Origin: Mogibacterium sp.
GTDB taxonomy: Bacteria > Bacillota > Clostridia > Peptostreptococcales > Anaerovoracaceae
DNA length: 64,000 nucleotides
NCBI GenBank assembly: GCA_017403955.1
Contig: JAFRDH010000019.1
Location: 124,001 to 188,000 of the forward strand
Direction: 5' to 3'
Shown here: piece after piece, positions 53,777-63,053 of the stretch
How the letters are laid out: each line of letters begins with the position of its first letter
Position numbering within the stretch: position 1 is the first letter of the stretch
The notes under the pieces: generated by a model
Databases searched by the model: none
What the model saw: only the letters and a program-made list of their open reading frames with translations
Told to the model about the DNA's origin: nothing
Made by a program: the position numbers and the translations under genes

Positions 53777-54681
53777 TTAATATTCTGTGATCTTTCCGGC
53801 TCAGGATAGAACCGCAATCCTTCATAAGTTCCGTTTATCAGAATAGATGCTCTTCTGGCTTTTTCCCGCCAGGAATTTCTGCTCGCAGCGATCCTTCCGA
53901 GATGAAGTGTAAGCCTTGCTGCCTCATAGCAGAATCCTTTTATCCCTTCTCTTCTGTATAGATATACATCGTTTCTGTACAGGTATCTGAAGCGCCAGAT
54001 CCTGTCTTCCGGTGCGTTATGTATATGCGCTGCCGAATTCTCTGAGGTGTCATGGATGGCAGTGCTGCCGGTGATCAGATAGCATGGGTATTTGCGTGAG
54101 ATCCTTCTGGTATATTCCCAGTCATCCGTCCAGATGTAGAATTTTCTGAACGGGAGCCCGACTTCTCTGACGACCCGGCCAGGGATCAGAAGCGATACGA
54201 ACGATGCCATTTCGACCTCGATCACATCTCTGTCCCAGTCCCTGACATTTCTAAGAACCGTCTCGCGCTGGACGTTCATATTACAGAGACTACCGTCTTT
54301 CCACAGAACTTTGCCCGAAAGAAAACCGTATTCTCCTGCATGCGTTCTGTCAAAGTCTATGTATTTCTCAAGTGCGTCCGGTGCAGGGATACAGTCATCA
54401 TCCATTAACCACATCAGATCATAACCTGCTTCCGCGGCTTTCCTTAATCCGTACGTGAATCCTCCCGCGCCCCCACTGTTATAGCCCGTGTTGTAATACT
54501 TTACAGAACCATTTCCCGTGAACCTGCTTATCTCTTCCCGCGTGCCATCAGTGCTGTTATTATCCACGACAATAATATCAGGCGCTCCTGCGGTCTGCGA
54601 GGTCAGTGCTCTGATACAATTGAGGAGTTTTTCCTTGCGGTTGTAAGTCACAATGACTGCTGCAACACAATTTTCTTCCAT
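53773..54681 (-). CDS. Glycosyltransferase family 2 (GlfT2/rhamnosyltransferase-like)
   Basis: 302 residues from the ATG at 54681, five bases after the stop of the preceding gene; an earlier in-frame start would overlap it. GT2 motifs CVAAVIVTYNRKEKLLNCIR, IIVVDNNSTDGTREEISRF, MWLMDDDCIPAPDALEKYID. The three Asp of MDDDC and the RKFYIWTDDWEYTRRIS stretch match galactofuranosyl- and rhamnosyltransferase-like enzymes, consistent with glf in the operon. Confidence 0.85.
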   Translation of the reverse strand: MEENCVAAVIVTYNRKEKLLNCIRALTSQTAGAPDIIVVDNNSTDGTREEISRFTGNGSVKYYNTGYNSGGAGGFTYGLRKAAEAGYDLMWLMDDDCIPAPDALEKYIDFDRTHAGEYGFLSGKVLWKDGSLCNMNVQRETVLRNVRDWDRDVIEVEMASFVSLLIPGRVVREVGLPFRKFYIWTDDWEYTRRISRKYPCYLITGSTAIHDTSENSAAHIHNAPEDRIWRFRYLYRNDVYLYRREGIKGFCYEAARLTLHLGRIAASRNSWREKARRASILINGTYEGLRFYPEPERSQNIK

Positions 54682-54685
54682 CTTC

Positions 54686-55468
54686 TTATTTCCCCATCGA
54701 ACCTGTGATTTTGCGTCTGAACACCCCAAACGCTTTTAGCATCAGGTTCTCTTTTTCAGTCATAAGATATGGCAACTCTATATATTCAACATGATTCGCA
54801 TCGAGCCACACATCCAGAAGTCTCTCGGAAACGAATCCGTATACTCTTTGGTCCCGCTCCGAGTAGCTGGATATATCAAGTTTTGTTTCAAGATCAAAGA
54901 GAATATCGAACAGCCACTGACAGTAGCGATCCAGGATATCCCACCTCATGATGAACATGTTAAAACGATGCCCGCGCGTCATCCTCATTCTTCTGTCAAA
55001 TGCATCAAGGTATTCAGGATACTTCTCTGAGATGATCTCTCTTGTCAGATCGAGGTCCTGTGCATGGTGCGCATGAACATAATGAGAATAGTTAGTCTCT
55101 ATCACGTAGTTCCTGGCACGGGGAACTGCTACGCTGCAACGCGACATCAAACGATCAGCGAATCCCCGTGAAAGGATCGACTTGCGGCCCGTAAGCGGCG
55201 TGGCAAAATATCTTCGATAGTGGCAAAGTCCGATGCTTGAACCATCTTTGAGCACTTCTGTAGTATCCATGTTCTTCCATGCCCAGTAGAGAGCGGTAAG
55301 TTCGCAGTAATTCTTGTTGCGATCAGAGATATTGTCCCCTGCATCATCACGCAAATATCCTTCAGGGACAGATTTCGCAAGGGCAGCACCTGCCATTACC
55401 GGAAGATGCAGTCCATCAGCCGGCACCGGATATTCTTTATGAGTCACAACCAAGATCTTAGTTCCCAA
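54686..55468 (-). CDS. DUF4422 glycosyltransferase-like protein
   Basis: 260 residues with a TTG start preceded by GAGGT; no later ATG would keep the conserved N-terminal strand ILVVTHKEYPVP. Conserved features of DUF4422: NISDRNKNYCELTALYWAWK, GLCHYRRYFATP, HAQDLDLTREIISEKYPEYL and MFIMRWDILDRYCQWLFDIL. Family members sit in capsule clusters and are thought to be transferases. One base separates it from the sugar-transferase stop. Confidence 0.85.
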   Translation of the reverse strand: MGTKILVVTHKEYPVPADGLHLPVMAGAALAKSVPEGYLRDDAGDNISDRNKNYCELTALYWAWKNMDTTEVLKDGSSIGLCHYRRYFATPLTGRKSILSRGFADRLMSRCSVAVPRARNYVIETNYSHYVHAHHAQDLDLTREIISEKYPEYLDAFDRRMRMTRGHRFNMFIMRWDILDRYCQWLFDILFDLETKLDISSYSERDQRVYGFVSERLLDVWLDANHVEYIELPYLMTEKENLMLKAFGVFRRKITGSMGK

Positions 55469-55469
55469 A

Positions 55470-56093
55470 TCAGATACCTCTTTTCAGGAAGATCGCTACA
55501 GGCGTCATCAGAAAGAGCTTTACATCCAATGCAAGTGATGCGTTATCAACATAATAAAGCTCCATTTCCTGTCTCCTTCCACTTTGGTAAGTTGCGTCAT
55601 TTCTCGCATAAACCTGCCAGTATCCGGATAGTCCGGGTTTAGCCGAGAGGAATTTGGCCCGCTCCTCATCCGTATAGAAAGCCAGTTCACCTTCCATCAC
55701 CGGTCTTGGACCGATCAAGCTCATTTCACCTTTGACAATATTTATAAGCTGCGGCAGTTCATCGAGCGAGAGCTTCCTAAGTGTATGCCCTATTTTCGTT
55801 ACTCTCGGATCTTCCTGCAGCTTATATTCCTGATAGTATTTCTCAAGGTCTTCATCATTCAGAGTAGATTCCAGTTCATCGGAGCCGACTTTCATGCTTC
55901 GGAACTTATAGATCCTGATTTTCTTTCCGTTCCTGCCGACACGTTCATGGATATAGAAAGCAGGTCCGCGCGTCTCTGCTTTGACAAGAATGGAGATCAC
56001 AGCAAGCGCCGGACTGGTGATCCCGAGCATCAAAGATGCACAGACAATGTCCAGTCCTCTTTTAATTATCTGATACTGCTTCTGTTTCACCAT
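55470..56093 (-). CDS. Initiating sugar-phosphate transferase (EpsL/WbaP C-terminal type)
   Basis: 207 residues. Short monotopic phosphoglycosyltransferase: one N-terminal membrane helix (LDIVCASLMLGITSPALAVI), HERVGRNGKKIRIYKFRSM, LRKLSLDELPQLINIVKGEM and SLIGPRPVMEGELAFYTDEE. It attaches the first sugar phosphate to undecaprenyl phosphate, starting repeat-unit synthesis. Overlaps the LCP gene end by 32 bases. Confidence 0.93.
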   Translation of the reverse strand: MVKQKQYQIIKRGLDIVCASLMLGITSPALAVISILVKAETRGPAFYIHERVGRNGKKIRIYKFRSMKVGSDELESTLNDEDLEKYYQEYKLQEDPRVTKIGHTLRKLSLDELPQLINIVKGEMSLIGPRPVMEGELAFYTDEERAKFLSAKPGLSGYWQVYARNDATYQSGRRQEMELYYVDNASLALDVKLFLMTPVAIFLKRGI

Positions 56094-57537
56094 TCATAAA
56101 CTCCTGTATTAGTTTGAGTGCGCTGTCCACAGATTCCTGGTCCGGGATCATCACATATAATTCGGTTTTTGGCATGGAATAGCACTTCTTGCTCATGGCG
56201 TCTGTACCATTCATCTGGAAATCTCTGATATCCCAGTTTGCCATCTTATTCATCTGCATCCTGATCAGGCTTCGTATCTGATCATCTCTCATGCTGGTAC
56301 GCATGCCTTTTGCAAGAGCATCCAGCATATCAGGATAATGAACGATCAGAGCCGGAGACATTGCTTTCCATGCGATCTCTCTCATGACCTGAGCCTGATT
56401 CTGTGCTCTGTGGATGTCTCCGTTCTCATAAGCATATCTCTCCCGCGCATATGCCAGAGCTGTCACGCCATCCATGTGATTCACGCCTTTAGCTATGTGA
56501 ACATCCGGATTCGTCCATGCAGTAAACTCTGTGTCAGATTCCACATCTATACCACCGATCGCATCGACCATATACACAAGTGCGTCAAACCCGACTTTGA
56601 CATAGAAATCCATTGTCAGTCCGGTGAACTGTTCGATGGTCCTGATGGACTCTTCCGTCCCGTAAACGCCGATATTTGACAGTTTGTCGCTTCCGTTATA
56701 TGAGGCAAGCGAAATGTAAAAATCCCTCGGAATGCTCGTAATGAGGATCTGGTTAGTCGTCGGATTGACCGTGACGATCATATTGACGTCATTCATTGCC
56801 GCTGAATCTACACCTGTCCTTGAATCACTTCCCAGGAGATAAATGTTGAACGACTCTCTGGTAACATCTTTCTCGCTGCCCATCTTCGGTATCGTATGCT
56901 TGACATTGAGCGCCCAGATCGTTCTGGTTTTCTCCTCGAAATCAGGATGGGTTTCCACGACATGAGCTCTTGTAGCCTCATCTATTATGATCGCGTCGCA
57001 TTTCCCTTCATATAAGAGATCTGCCAGATCAGAAACATTGTCCGCATGTTCCGCCTTCATCGGCCCAAGCATGGATTTGACTTCTCTGACACACTCTTCC
57101 ACATAAACGCTGACAGGTTCTTTGACATATGCGAACCTGACACCCGGAAGATCTTCTATTTTCTCATAGCTGCTGTCCGCGCTGACGATCACTGCAGCAG
57201 AATACTTCTCTTCTGTTTCTGTGCCTACATCCTTGATGAATGTATCACTCTTCCACGCATAAGCAGAACCAAAACTGAGGCAGATCATAAACAGAATGCT
57301 GAGAAAACAGGAAATCCCCCGCAGAAACTTTCTCTTCCTGCCAAGCACGAGTCCGGTCACGACTAATTCCGCAAAGAGCAGGATGATCAGGACTATGACC
57401 GCCAGGTATTTGACCGGAAAAGCGCCGAGCCTTGCTACCGCATAGATAAAAATTGCAGAAATAACAAACTGGGCAATAATTAATATACTGCCCATTAGTG
57501 AATTACCATGTTTGTTTTTTCCTGTTTTGTTATGCAC
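56062..57537 (-). CDS. LytR-CpsA-Psr (LCP) family cell-wall polymer ligase
   Basis: 491 residues if the GTG at 57537 is used; an ATG 14 codons later is possible. Three N-terminal helices, then a small domain (about 125-215, YEKIEDLPGVRFAYVKEPVS to GKCDAIIIDEATR) that resembles a substrate-binding lobe and is seen in some clostridial LCP proteins, then the LCP domain (SDSRTGVDSAAMNDVNMIVT, ILITSIPRDFYISL, VDAIGGIDVESD, LAYARERYAYENGDIHRAQN). LCP enzymes transfer lipid-linked glycopolymers to peptidoglycan. Starts four bases after the Ig-domain gene stop. Confidence 0.9.
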   Translation of the reverse strand: MHNKTGKNKHGNSLMGSILIIAQFVISAIFIYAVARLGAFPVKYLAVIVLIILLFAELVVTGLVLGRKRKFLRGISCFLSILFMICLSFGSAYAWKSDTFIKDVGTETEEKYSAAVIVSADSSYEKIEDLPGVRFAYVKEPVSVYVEECVREVKSMLGPMKAEHADNVSDLADLLYEGKCDAIIIDEATRAHVVETHPDFEEKTRTIWALNVKHTIPKMGSEKDVTRESFNIYLLGSDSRTGVDSAAMNDVNMIVTVNPTTNQILITSIPRDFYISLASYNGSDKLSNIGVYGTEESIRTIEQFTGLTMDFYVKVGFDALVYMVDAIGGIDVESDTEFTAWTNPDVHIAKGVNHMDGVTALAYARERYAYENGDIHRAQNQAQVMREIAWKAMSPALIVHYPDMLDALAKGMRTSMRDDQIRSLIRMQMNKMANWDIRDFQMNGTDAMSKKCYSMPKTELYVMIPDQESVDSALKLIQEFMNGETEAVSDN

Positions 57538-57541
57538 TTTA

Positions 57542-59197
57542 TCAGTTCACCTTGATTTTGATCGTTTTGGTCTTCTTGCCGCACTTGACCGTGATCTTGG
57601 CAGACCCCTTCTTGACGCCTTTGACCTTACCCTTAGAAGTTACGGTTGCGACTTTTTTGTTTGATGTCTTATAAGTTATCTTCTCGACACATGTTACAGG
57701 CGATCTGGTCGCTTTAATCTGATGAGTCTTGCCTTTTTTAATTTTTACGGAAGTGCCGTTTGTTACTTTGATGCCTGTGCACTTGACCGCTTTCTTCTGC
57801 ACAGCGACAGTGACCTTAGCGCTCTTTCCGCTTGCGAGAGTAACGGTAACAGTGGCTTTGCCTGTCTTGGTGCCCGCCGTCAGCTTGATGCCGTTGGCGC
57901 CTGACTTGACCGCCTTAACAATACCGGTGTTGCTTGATTTGATTGTTTTGATGCTGTCGCCGGCAGCAAAGGTTACTTTCTCGGCTGTTGTCGATTGCTT
58001 GGTCTTGAGCTTGAGCGAAGTGTAAGCGAGCTTGATCGTAGGCGTGATCTTAGGGACAACATGTCCTGCCTTGATCAGCATTCCGCAAGTGTTGCAGTAC
58101 ACGTCACCGGAATAGCCTTCTTTGAAAACAGTAGCAGCAGTCTTGTTGGAAACTGTAGTGCTGCCATGTGTACATGTGATCTGCTTATCAGCCAGAACTG
58201 TTATGACTGTCGATCTGTCAGCAAGCATTCCGAGCAGTTCGTTACATATTCCAAACCCGGCATCAAATACTGCATCCGGGTCACAGCTGTAACGATCAAC
58301 CGGTTTGCCGGAAACTTCTATCGTTTCCATTGCAGCGGAATCCAGAACATCGTTTAATGTCTGAAGAGCATCTGCACCGGAACTATAATCCGATAATATC
58401 GAGATCTGAATATCTGAGGTTGTTCTGAATTTGCTGCCGCAAAAGCTCAGCTCAGCATAAGCAGGGATGAAAAGACTGACAGCATTGGTTTCCCCTTTGC
58501 TGAATGATGTGTTCTGTCGGAGATTATAAATAAACTTAGAGAAATCATTCAAATAATCATCCTTGCGCTTGACCGAATCATAAAGGTCATCGATCATATT
58601 TCTTTTCTCAAAGGTAAGAATACTATTCCCCATCTGTACGACAGTACCGGTAGGTATCGAGAGGTAGTTGTCGTCCCATGGACCAAGGTCATAATCGTCC
58701 ATGACGTCGCACTTAGAAACACTGATGTATTCACCCAGGGATTCTAACGCAGTTCTTATCGTGCCTTCCGGAGTGTTGTAATCTACCTTCCACTGTCCGG
58801 TATTTCCGTCCCAGCTGCCGAGTTGATTGCAATTGAAAGTATATCCGACCAGATTTGCTTTCGCGACTCTGTTCGAAATAGCATAGGTACGCAAATTCGG
58901 GATTTCTTGCGCCAGATCATAATTCCCGGCACCTGTTTTGAAATGCAGGTATCCGGTTCTTGTGTCAGTGATTCCAAGCCAGTCGATATGATTCATCGAC
59001 ATATTGAGTGTGAAGTCTCCTGCATCGAAACCAGACGAGTCCACATCAACAGTTGAAGAGTAATCACTGTCTGCGAAAATATTTAAATTGACAGTCTCTC
59101 CGGACTTGATGTTCATGTTGAAGACTGTTCCATCAGCGAAGGACATCGCTGCTCCCAGCATCAGAACCGCAATCGCCAGAGCAAGTATTCTTTTCAT
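57542..59197 (-). CDS. Secreted protein with C-terminal Ig-like (Big_2-type) domains
   Basis: 551 residues with a clear signal peptide (MKRILALAIAVLMLGAAMSF). Residues about 25-330 match no family I know; this part includes GTVVQMGNSILTFEKRNMID. Residues about 344-380 have a Cys/His arrangement (CTHGSTTVSN..YCNTCG) seen in clostridial surface proteins. Two Ig-like domains follow, with the SNKKVATVTSKGKVKGVKKG motif of the bacterial Ig-like group 2, ending KTIKIKVN. It leads into the LCP gene after four bases, so it may be co-expressed with the polysaccharide operon. Confidence 0.75.
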   Translation of the reverse strand: MKRILALAIAVLMLGAAMSFADGTVFNMNIKSGETVNLNIFADSDYSSTVDVDSSGFDAGDFTLNMSMNHIDWLGITDTRTGYLHFKTGAGNYDLAQEIPNLRTYAISNRVAKANLVGYTFNCNQLGSWDGNTGQWKVDYNTPEGTIRTALESLGEYISVSKCDVMDDYDLGPWDDNYLSIPTGTVVQMGNSILTFEKRNMIDDLYDSVKRKDDYLNDFSKFIYNLRQNTSFSKGETNAVSLFIPAYAELSFCGSKFRTTSDIQISILSDYSSGADALQTLNDVLDSAAMETIEVSGKPVDRYSCDPDAVFDAGFGICNELLGMLADRSTVITVLADKQITCTHGSTTVSNKTAATVFKEGYSGDVYCNTCGMLIKAGHVVPKITPTIKLAYTSLKLKTKQSTTAEKVTFAAGDSIKTIKSSNTGIVKAVKSGANGIKLTAGTKTGKATVTVTLASGKSAKVTVAVQKKAVKCTGIKVTNGTSVKIKKGKTHQIKATRSPVTCVEKITYKTSNKKVATVTSKGKVKGVKKGSAKITVKCGKKTKTIKIKVN

Positions 59198-59239
59198 ATT
59201 CTTCCTACGCCCCCGTTATTTCATGCAATAGTTTCATAT

Positions 59240-59245
59240 ATTATA
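59240..59245 (-). promoter_or_regulatory. Possible -10 box for the secreted-protein/polysaccharide operon
   Basis: TATAAT on the minus strand in CTGTATAATATATG, about 43 bases before the 551-residue gene. No good -35 match at 16-18 bases, so this is tentative. The rest of the 175-base gap holds only the terminator of the preceding gene. Confidence 0.35.
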
Positions 59246-59321
59246 CAGTATGCATTATCCGTAGTATTATTGATGAAATCTATAATGTAAGGTCGGCATA
59301 TTCATTATGCTTTATGCCACT

Positions 59322-59354
59322 AAAAAACCGGGGAGATCTGACTGATCTCCCCGG
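59322..59354 (-). terminator. Intrinsic terminator of the rhodanese/transglutaminase gene
   Basis: Perfect 11-bp stem CCGGGGAGATC/GATCTCCCCGG (59328-59354), five-base loop, then six T residues on the minus strand (59322-59327), 18 bases after the stop codon. Textbook rho-independent terminator. Confidence 0.92.
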
Positions 59355-59372
59355 ATCATCCTGTAGGACTAA

Positions 59373-62300
59373 TTACTTCAGTGTATATACGATTGTAACT
59401 TCCTGTCCGCCTGCTAATACATCAGTGTCAATATACATATAGTTCTGTGCTTCGTTAGCTGTAGCTATTCCGACTGCAGCGTTGCTTACAACACCTGCAT
59501 AGCAGCTGAATGCACATGATACACATCCTGTATTCCAAGCAGCCTGATTTACTCTGTTTCCGCTGAATGCCATATCGAAAGCTTGTGCGGAATCTGTCTC
59601 AACTCCGTCCTTCTTATACTTGAAGCACTGAGCAATAGGTGTTCCGTTAATGGTAACATCAAGATGCGAGAAATCCGCATTATCACCAGGAACATCATTG
59701 AGCGTCAGTCCGTCTGCAAATGTCAAGTTGCTCTCAGACCAAGGCTTTGCTCCGATAGCTATAAGAGCATCATAAAGGTCAAGAGGTTTTGCATCTGTAA
59801 GGAATGGAGAATCCTTTGAGCCTTTCATAGCTGTGTTCAGTACAAGATGATCAACTGCTGTTGGATTATCCGTATAAACCGGGTTAACTGTAGCAGTGAG
59901 AGTTACGGTCTTGTTTTCTCTGTCAGCTACGACATCACCGAATTCTTCAACGGTCTTTACTACAGGGCCTGACCAGCCATTCATGCCGCCAATCAGTCTG
60001 ATAATGTTGCTTTCAGGAACTCCAAGGTCTTTGAGAATAGCATCTGCAGTATCTGCACATTTCTGTCCGCTGTAGCAGCATGCTACATAAAGTGCATCTG
60101 TGCCGTTTGCGTCAACAACAGCCTTTACAGCTGCTCTTGCATCATCAGTAGGGCCGCTTCCAGGGCATGTAGCAAGAACTGCTCCATCGATATGTCCATT
60201 GTCATAATCAGACTTAGCACGTACGTCCATAACAACGAATGTGTCTTTGTCTTTTGCAAGAACGCCGGCAAGATCATCAGCTTTGATGCCATTTGATACA
60301 ACGCCCTGTCCGGATGTCATCACAGATGTGATATAGTTAGCATACTTAGCATTCCATCCGGCCATGCCGCCCTGCTTGCCCTGTGTTCCGTTATCCTGTG
60401 CAAGAATCAGGATGTTGTCGTTTGCTACGCCAAGCTCTCTGAGGAACTGTCTTCCCTGGTTAGCATACATATTACCTGTATAGCAGATCAGTGCATACTT
60501 TGTGCCTTCAGGGTCTCCCTCGATAGCATCTACGATGGTCTGTTTTGCGGCAGCAACTACATCAGGTGTTGCAGTCGCAGCTGTTGCTGCAGAGATATCT
60601 GCAGAAATAGCACCCGGAATGTGTCCTGTCCCATATGCATCCGCCTTACGTAAATCCAGGATCTTGTAATCATCCGTTCCGAGAGAAGCCTTCAGCTCAT
60701 CCGCGGTGATAGTCTTTGGCTCTACGAGCTTGTATGTTACAGTAACTTCTGTTCCAGGAGCAGGTACGTTCTCTCTGTTTACAAGGGACTCAGCTGTGCT
60801 GTAAGCATAAGCGGAGTTGGAAACGGTTCCGATCCAGCAGCTGAATGTGCAAGTGATGCATCCTGTCTGGTTGCCGCTCTTGATTCCTTTGACAGTGGAG
60901 TCAGCCCACTGGTCAACATTTTCCTTGCATCCGCCGAATCTCATTACAGTTGTGTAAGGTTCGATTTTGGAGTTATCTCCGCCTTTTTCTGAAATGTGAT
61001 AGAAGAAATCAGACATTCCGGCAGTCTTGGTCTGTCCGCCTTCCTCCCATGAGAATGTTACTTCGAGTTCACTTCCGTTCTTGAGGAATACGTTCTGGTT
61101 AGTTCCATCAACGATTGCCTGTGCCTTATTGAAGTCATCAGCAGGCTTTGCGATCTCGCTCAGAGCTGCATATACATCGCCAGGCTTAGCAAGTGTGTTG
61201 AGGAGCGCGATCTTTGCGTTTGATCCGAACTTATTAACTACAACATGATGAGTCTGGTCATCAAACGCGTTCATGTGAATCGTGTCATTTACGGTAGCCT
61301 TGAGAGAAACTGTCTTGTTCTCCTTATCTACTGTAATAGGTGCATCTTCGAAACACTCGAGATCATAAACAAAATCTTTGTACTTTGTGCACTCTACATA
61401 TTCACCATCGATGTCTGCTCTAGGATAGCCGAACGTGTTAGCATGTCCGCTGGTCTGCTTTGGTTCAAGATCAACGTCACGGCCTCTTGCAAGGACGAAT
61501 CTGTTGTTGTCTACCTTTGCCCAGAACTTCTCGACGTCTGCGGTCTTCTTTGCAGCTTCTACATCTGCAATAGACATGTTCTTATTGGAACCCTTTACTG
61601 CTTTAAGTACATCGCCCGGGTCTGCATATACCCAGCCTGTGCCAGGTACATAGAACTCAGCCCAGCAATGCTGATGATCAGAGATCTTTCCGAAGCCGGC
61701 TTCATTGAGGCCGTCATTCATACGGATTCCGAACATTTCTCTTGCAGGGACTCCTGCAGCACGGCAAAGTGCTACGAATGTGGAATTGATGTCAGTGCAG
61801 TGTCCGCCTGCTCTTCCGAACTCTTTAAGATCACTCAGGATCTTAACAGTATCGCCGTATCCGCATCCGATTACTTCAAATGTCTTCTTAGTGCCATCTG
61901 CATTCTCAAGTTCTTCACCGTTGTCGATTCTCTCGAGATTTGCAATTACCCAGTCATAGATAGCTCTTGCTTTCTCAACGGTTCCGGTCTTTCCTTCAAC
62001 GATCTTCTGTGCTGCTTCTTTTACAACAGGATCATTGACCTTGACGAAGTCGGATTCCTTGGTGAGTGCTGCTTTCGCATCTGCCGGAAGTCCTGCTGCA
62101 GGATCTTCAGTCAGATCAGTTCTTGATACTTCTACTCTCTTTACGTGATATGAGAGAACTGCTGTCCTCTTCGCAGGATCTGCATCCTTATCCCACTTGA
62201 GGTAAAGCATCTTGTTGCCATTGACCTTTTCTGTTGTGATTTTGGCCTCAGCCATTCCATCTGCTGCAAATTTAACATCTGTTACAGTCTGGAATTTATC

Positions 62301-63041
62301 GTTCTGTGGTACAGGTACCCATACTTCAACAACTTTTCCTGCATCATACTTGGTCATATCGAAACTGTTATAAACAGTTCTTTCTTTTGCTTCACCGATC
62401 ACAGGATCAGTTTCCTTGATTGGCTTCTGAACTGTGACTTTGCATGTTGCCTTAACGACCTTGCCGGAAGCTTTGGTTGTAGCGAAAGTGATGGTAGCTG
62501 TTCCTGCCTTGACTGCTGTTACTTTGCCGCCGGAGACAGTAGCTACGCTCTTATCGCTTGTTGTCCATGCTGTAGGAGCATACACACCTGCAGGTGTAAC
62601 TGTTCCCTTCAAGGTGAAGGACTGTCCAACTGTCAGGGTCTTGCTTGTTGCATTGAGCTTAGCGCTCTTTGGTTTGATATCCTTGACCGTGATTTTGATG
62701 GTCTTCTTGACCTTCTTGTTGGCCTTGGAAATAGCGGTAATAGTTACTTTACCTTTCTTCTTGCCTGTTACAACGCCTTTGCTGTTAACAGTGGCGATCT
62801 TCTTGTTGCTGGATTTCCACTTAACAGCTTTGCTTGCCTTGGCAGGCTTGACCGACTTGACACTTACAGTGACTTTGCCCTTGATATCTACAGTCTTGGA
62901 CGTAGTAGTGAGGGTGATCTTGGTCGGTTTCTTAGTTGCTGCAAACGCCTGATTCATAGGAACTACTGAGTAGGTGACAACCAATGCGAATGCCATCAGC
63001 AGTACTACGAATTTGCGCAGGAATGATGAACTTTTAGTCAT
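59373..63041 (-). CDS. Secreted multidomain protein: Ig-like x2, transglutaminase-like, YdjY-like x2, rhodanese x2
   Basis: 1222 residues from the ATG at 63041 (GGAGG five bases upstream). Order: signal peptide (LLMAFALVVTYSVVPMNQAF); two Ig-like domains (about 36-205, SSNKKIATVNSKGVVTGKKK); transglutaminase-like domain (about 320-520) with the Cys in AGGHCTDINSTFVALCRAAG, His in SDHQHCWAEFYVPGTGW and Asp in VYADPGD; a YdjY-like domain (about 565-780) ending GCITCTFSCWIGTVSNSA; rhodanese 1 (LRKADAYGTGHIPGAIS, active-site loop CYTGNMY); rhodanese 2 (MDVRAKSDYDNGHIDGA, loop CYSGQKC, then LIGGMNGWSG); a second YdjY-like domain ending GCVSCAFSCYAGVVSNAA. Both rhodanese loops keep Cys, so sulfur transfer outside the cell is plausible. 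It parallels E. coli YnjE. Confidence 0.85.
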   Translation of the reverse strand: MTKSSSFLRKFVVLLMAFALVVTYSVVPMNQAFAATKKPTKITLTTTSKTVDIKGKVTVSVKSVKPAKASKAVKWKSSNKKIATVNSKGVVTGKKKGKVTITAISKANKKVKKTIKITVKDIKPKSAKLNATSKTLTVGQSFTLKGTVTPAGVYAPTAWTTSDKSVATVSGGKVTAVKAGTATITFATTKASGKVVKATCKVTVQKPIKETDPVIGEAKERTVYNSFDMTKYDAGKVVEVWVPVPQNDKFQTVTDVKFAADGMAEAKITTEKVNGNKMLYLKWDKDADPAKRTAVLSYHVKRVEVSRTDLTEDPAAGLPADAKAALTKESDFVKVNDPVVKEAAQKIVEGKTGTVEKARAIYDWVIANLERIDNGEELENADGTKKTFEVIGCGYGDTVKILSDLKEFGRAGGHCTDINSTFVALCRAAGVPAREMFGIRMNDGLNEAGFGKISDHQHCWAEFYVPGTGWVYADPGDVLKAVKGSNKNMSIADVEAAKKTADVEKFWAKVDNNRFVLARGRDVDLEPKQTSGHANTFGYPRADIDGEYVECTKYKDFVYDLECFEDAPITVDKENKTVSLKATVNDTIHMNAFDDQTHHVVVNKFGSNAKIALLNTLAKPGDVYAALSEIAKPADDFNKAQAIVDGTNQNVFLKNGSELEVTFSWEEGGQTKTAGMSDFFYHISEKGGDNSKIEPYTTVMRFGGCKENVDQWADSTVKGIKSGNQTGCITCTFSCWIGTVSNSAYAYSTAESLVNRENVPAPGTEVTVTYKLVEPKTITADELKASLGTDDYKILDLRKADAYGTGHIPGAISADISAATAATATPDVVAAAKQTIVDAIEGDPEGTKYALICYTGNMYANQGRQFLRELGVANDNILILAQDNGTQGKQGGMAGWNAKYANYITSVMTSGQGVVSNGIKADDLAGVLAKDKDTFVVMDVRAKSDYDNGHIDGAVLATCPGSGPTDDARAAVKAVVDANGTDALYVACCYSGQKCADTADAILKDLGVPESNIIRLIGGMNGWSGPVVKTVEEFGDVVADRENKTVTLTATVNPVYTDNPTAVDHLVLNTAMKGSKDSPFLTDAKPLDLYDALIAIGAKPWSESNLTFADGLTLNDVPGDNADFSHLDVTINGTPIAQCFKYKKDGVETDSAQAFDMAFSGNRVNQAAWNTGCVSCAFSCYAGVVSNAAVGIATANEAQNYMYIDTDVLAGGQEVTIVYTLK

Positions 63042-63053
63042 AAAACCCTCCAA

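Noticed and set aside
61245-62126. 293-codon plus-strand frame opposite the transglutaminase region
   Set aside because: Shadow of a well-supported minus-strand gene with clear catalytic motifs; the translated sequence looks random.
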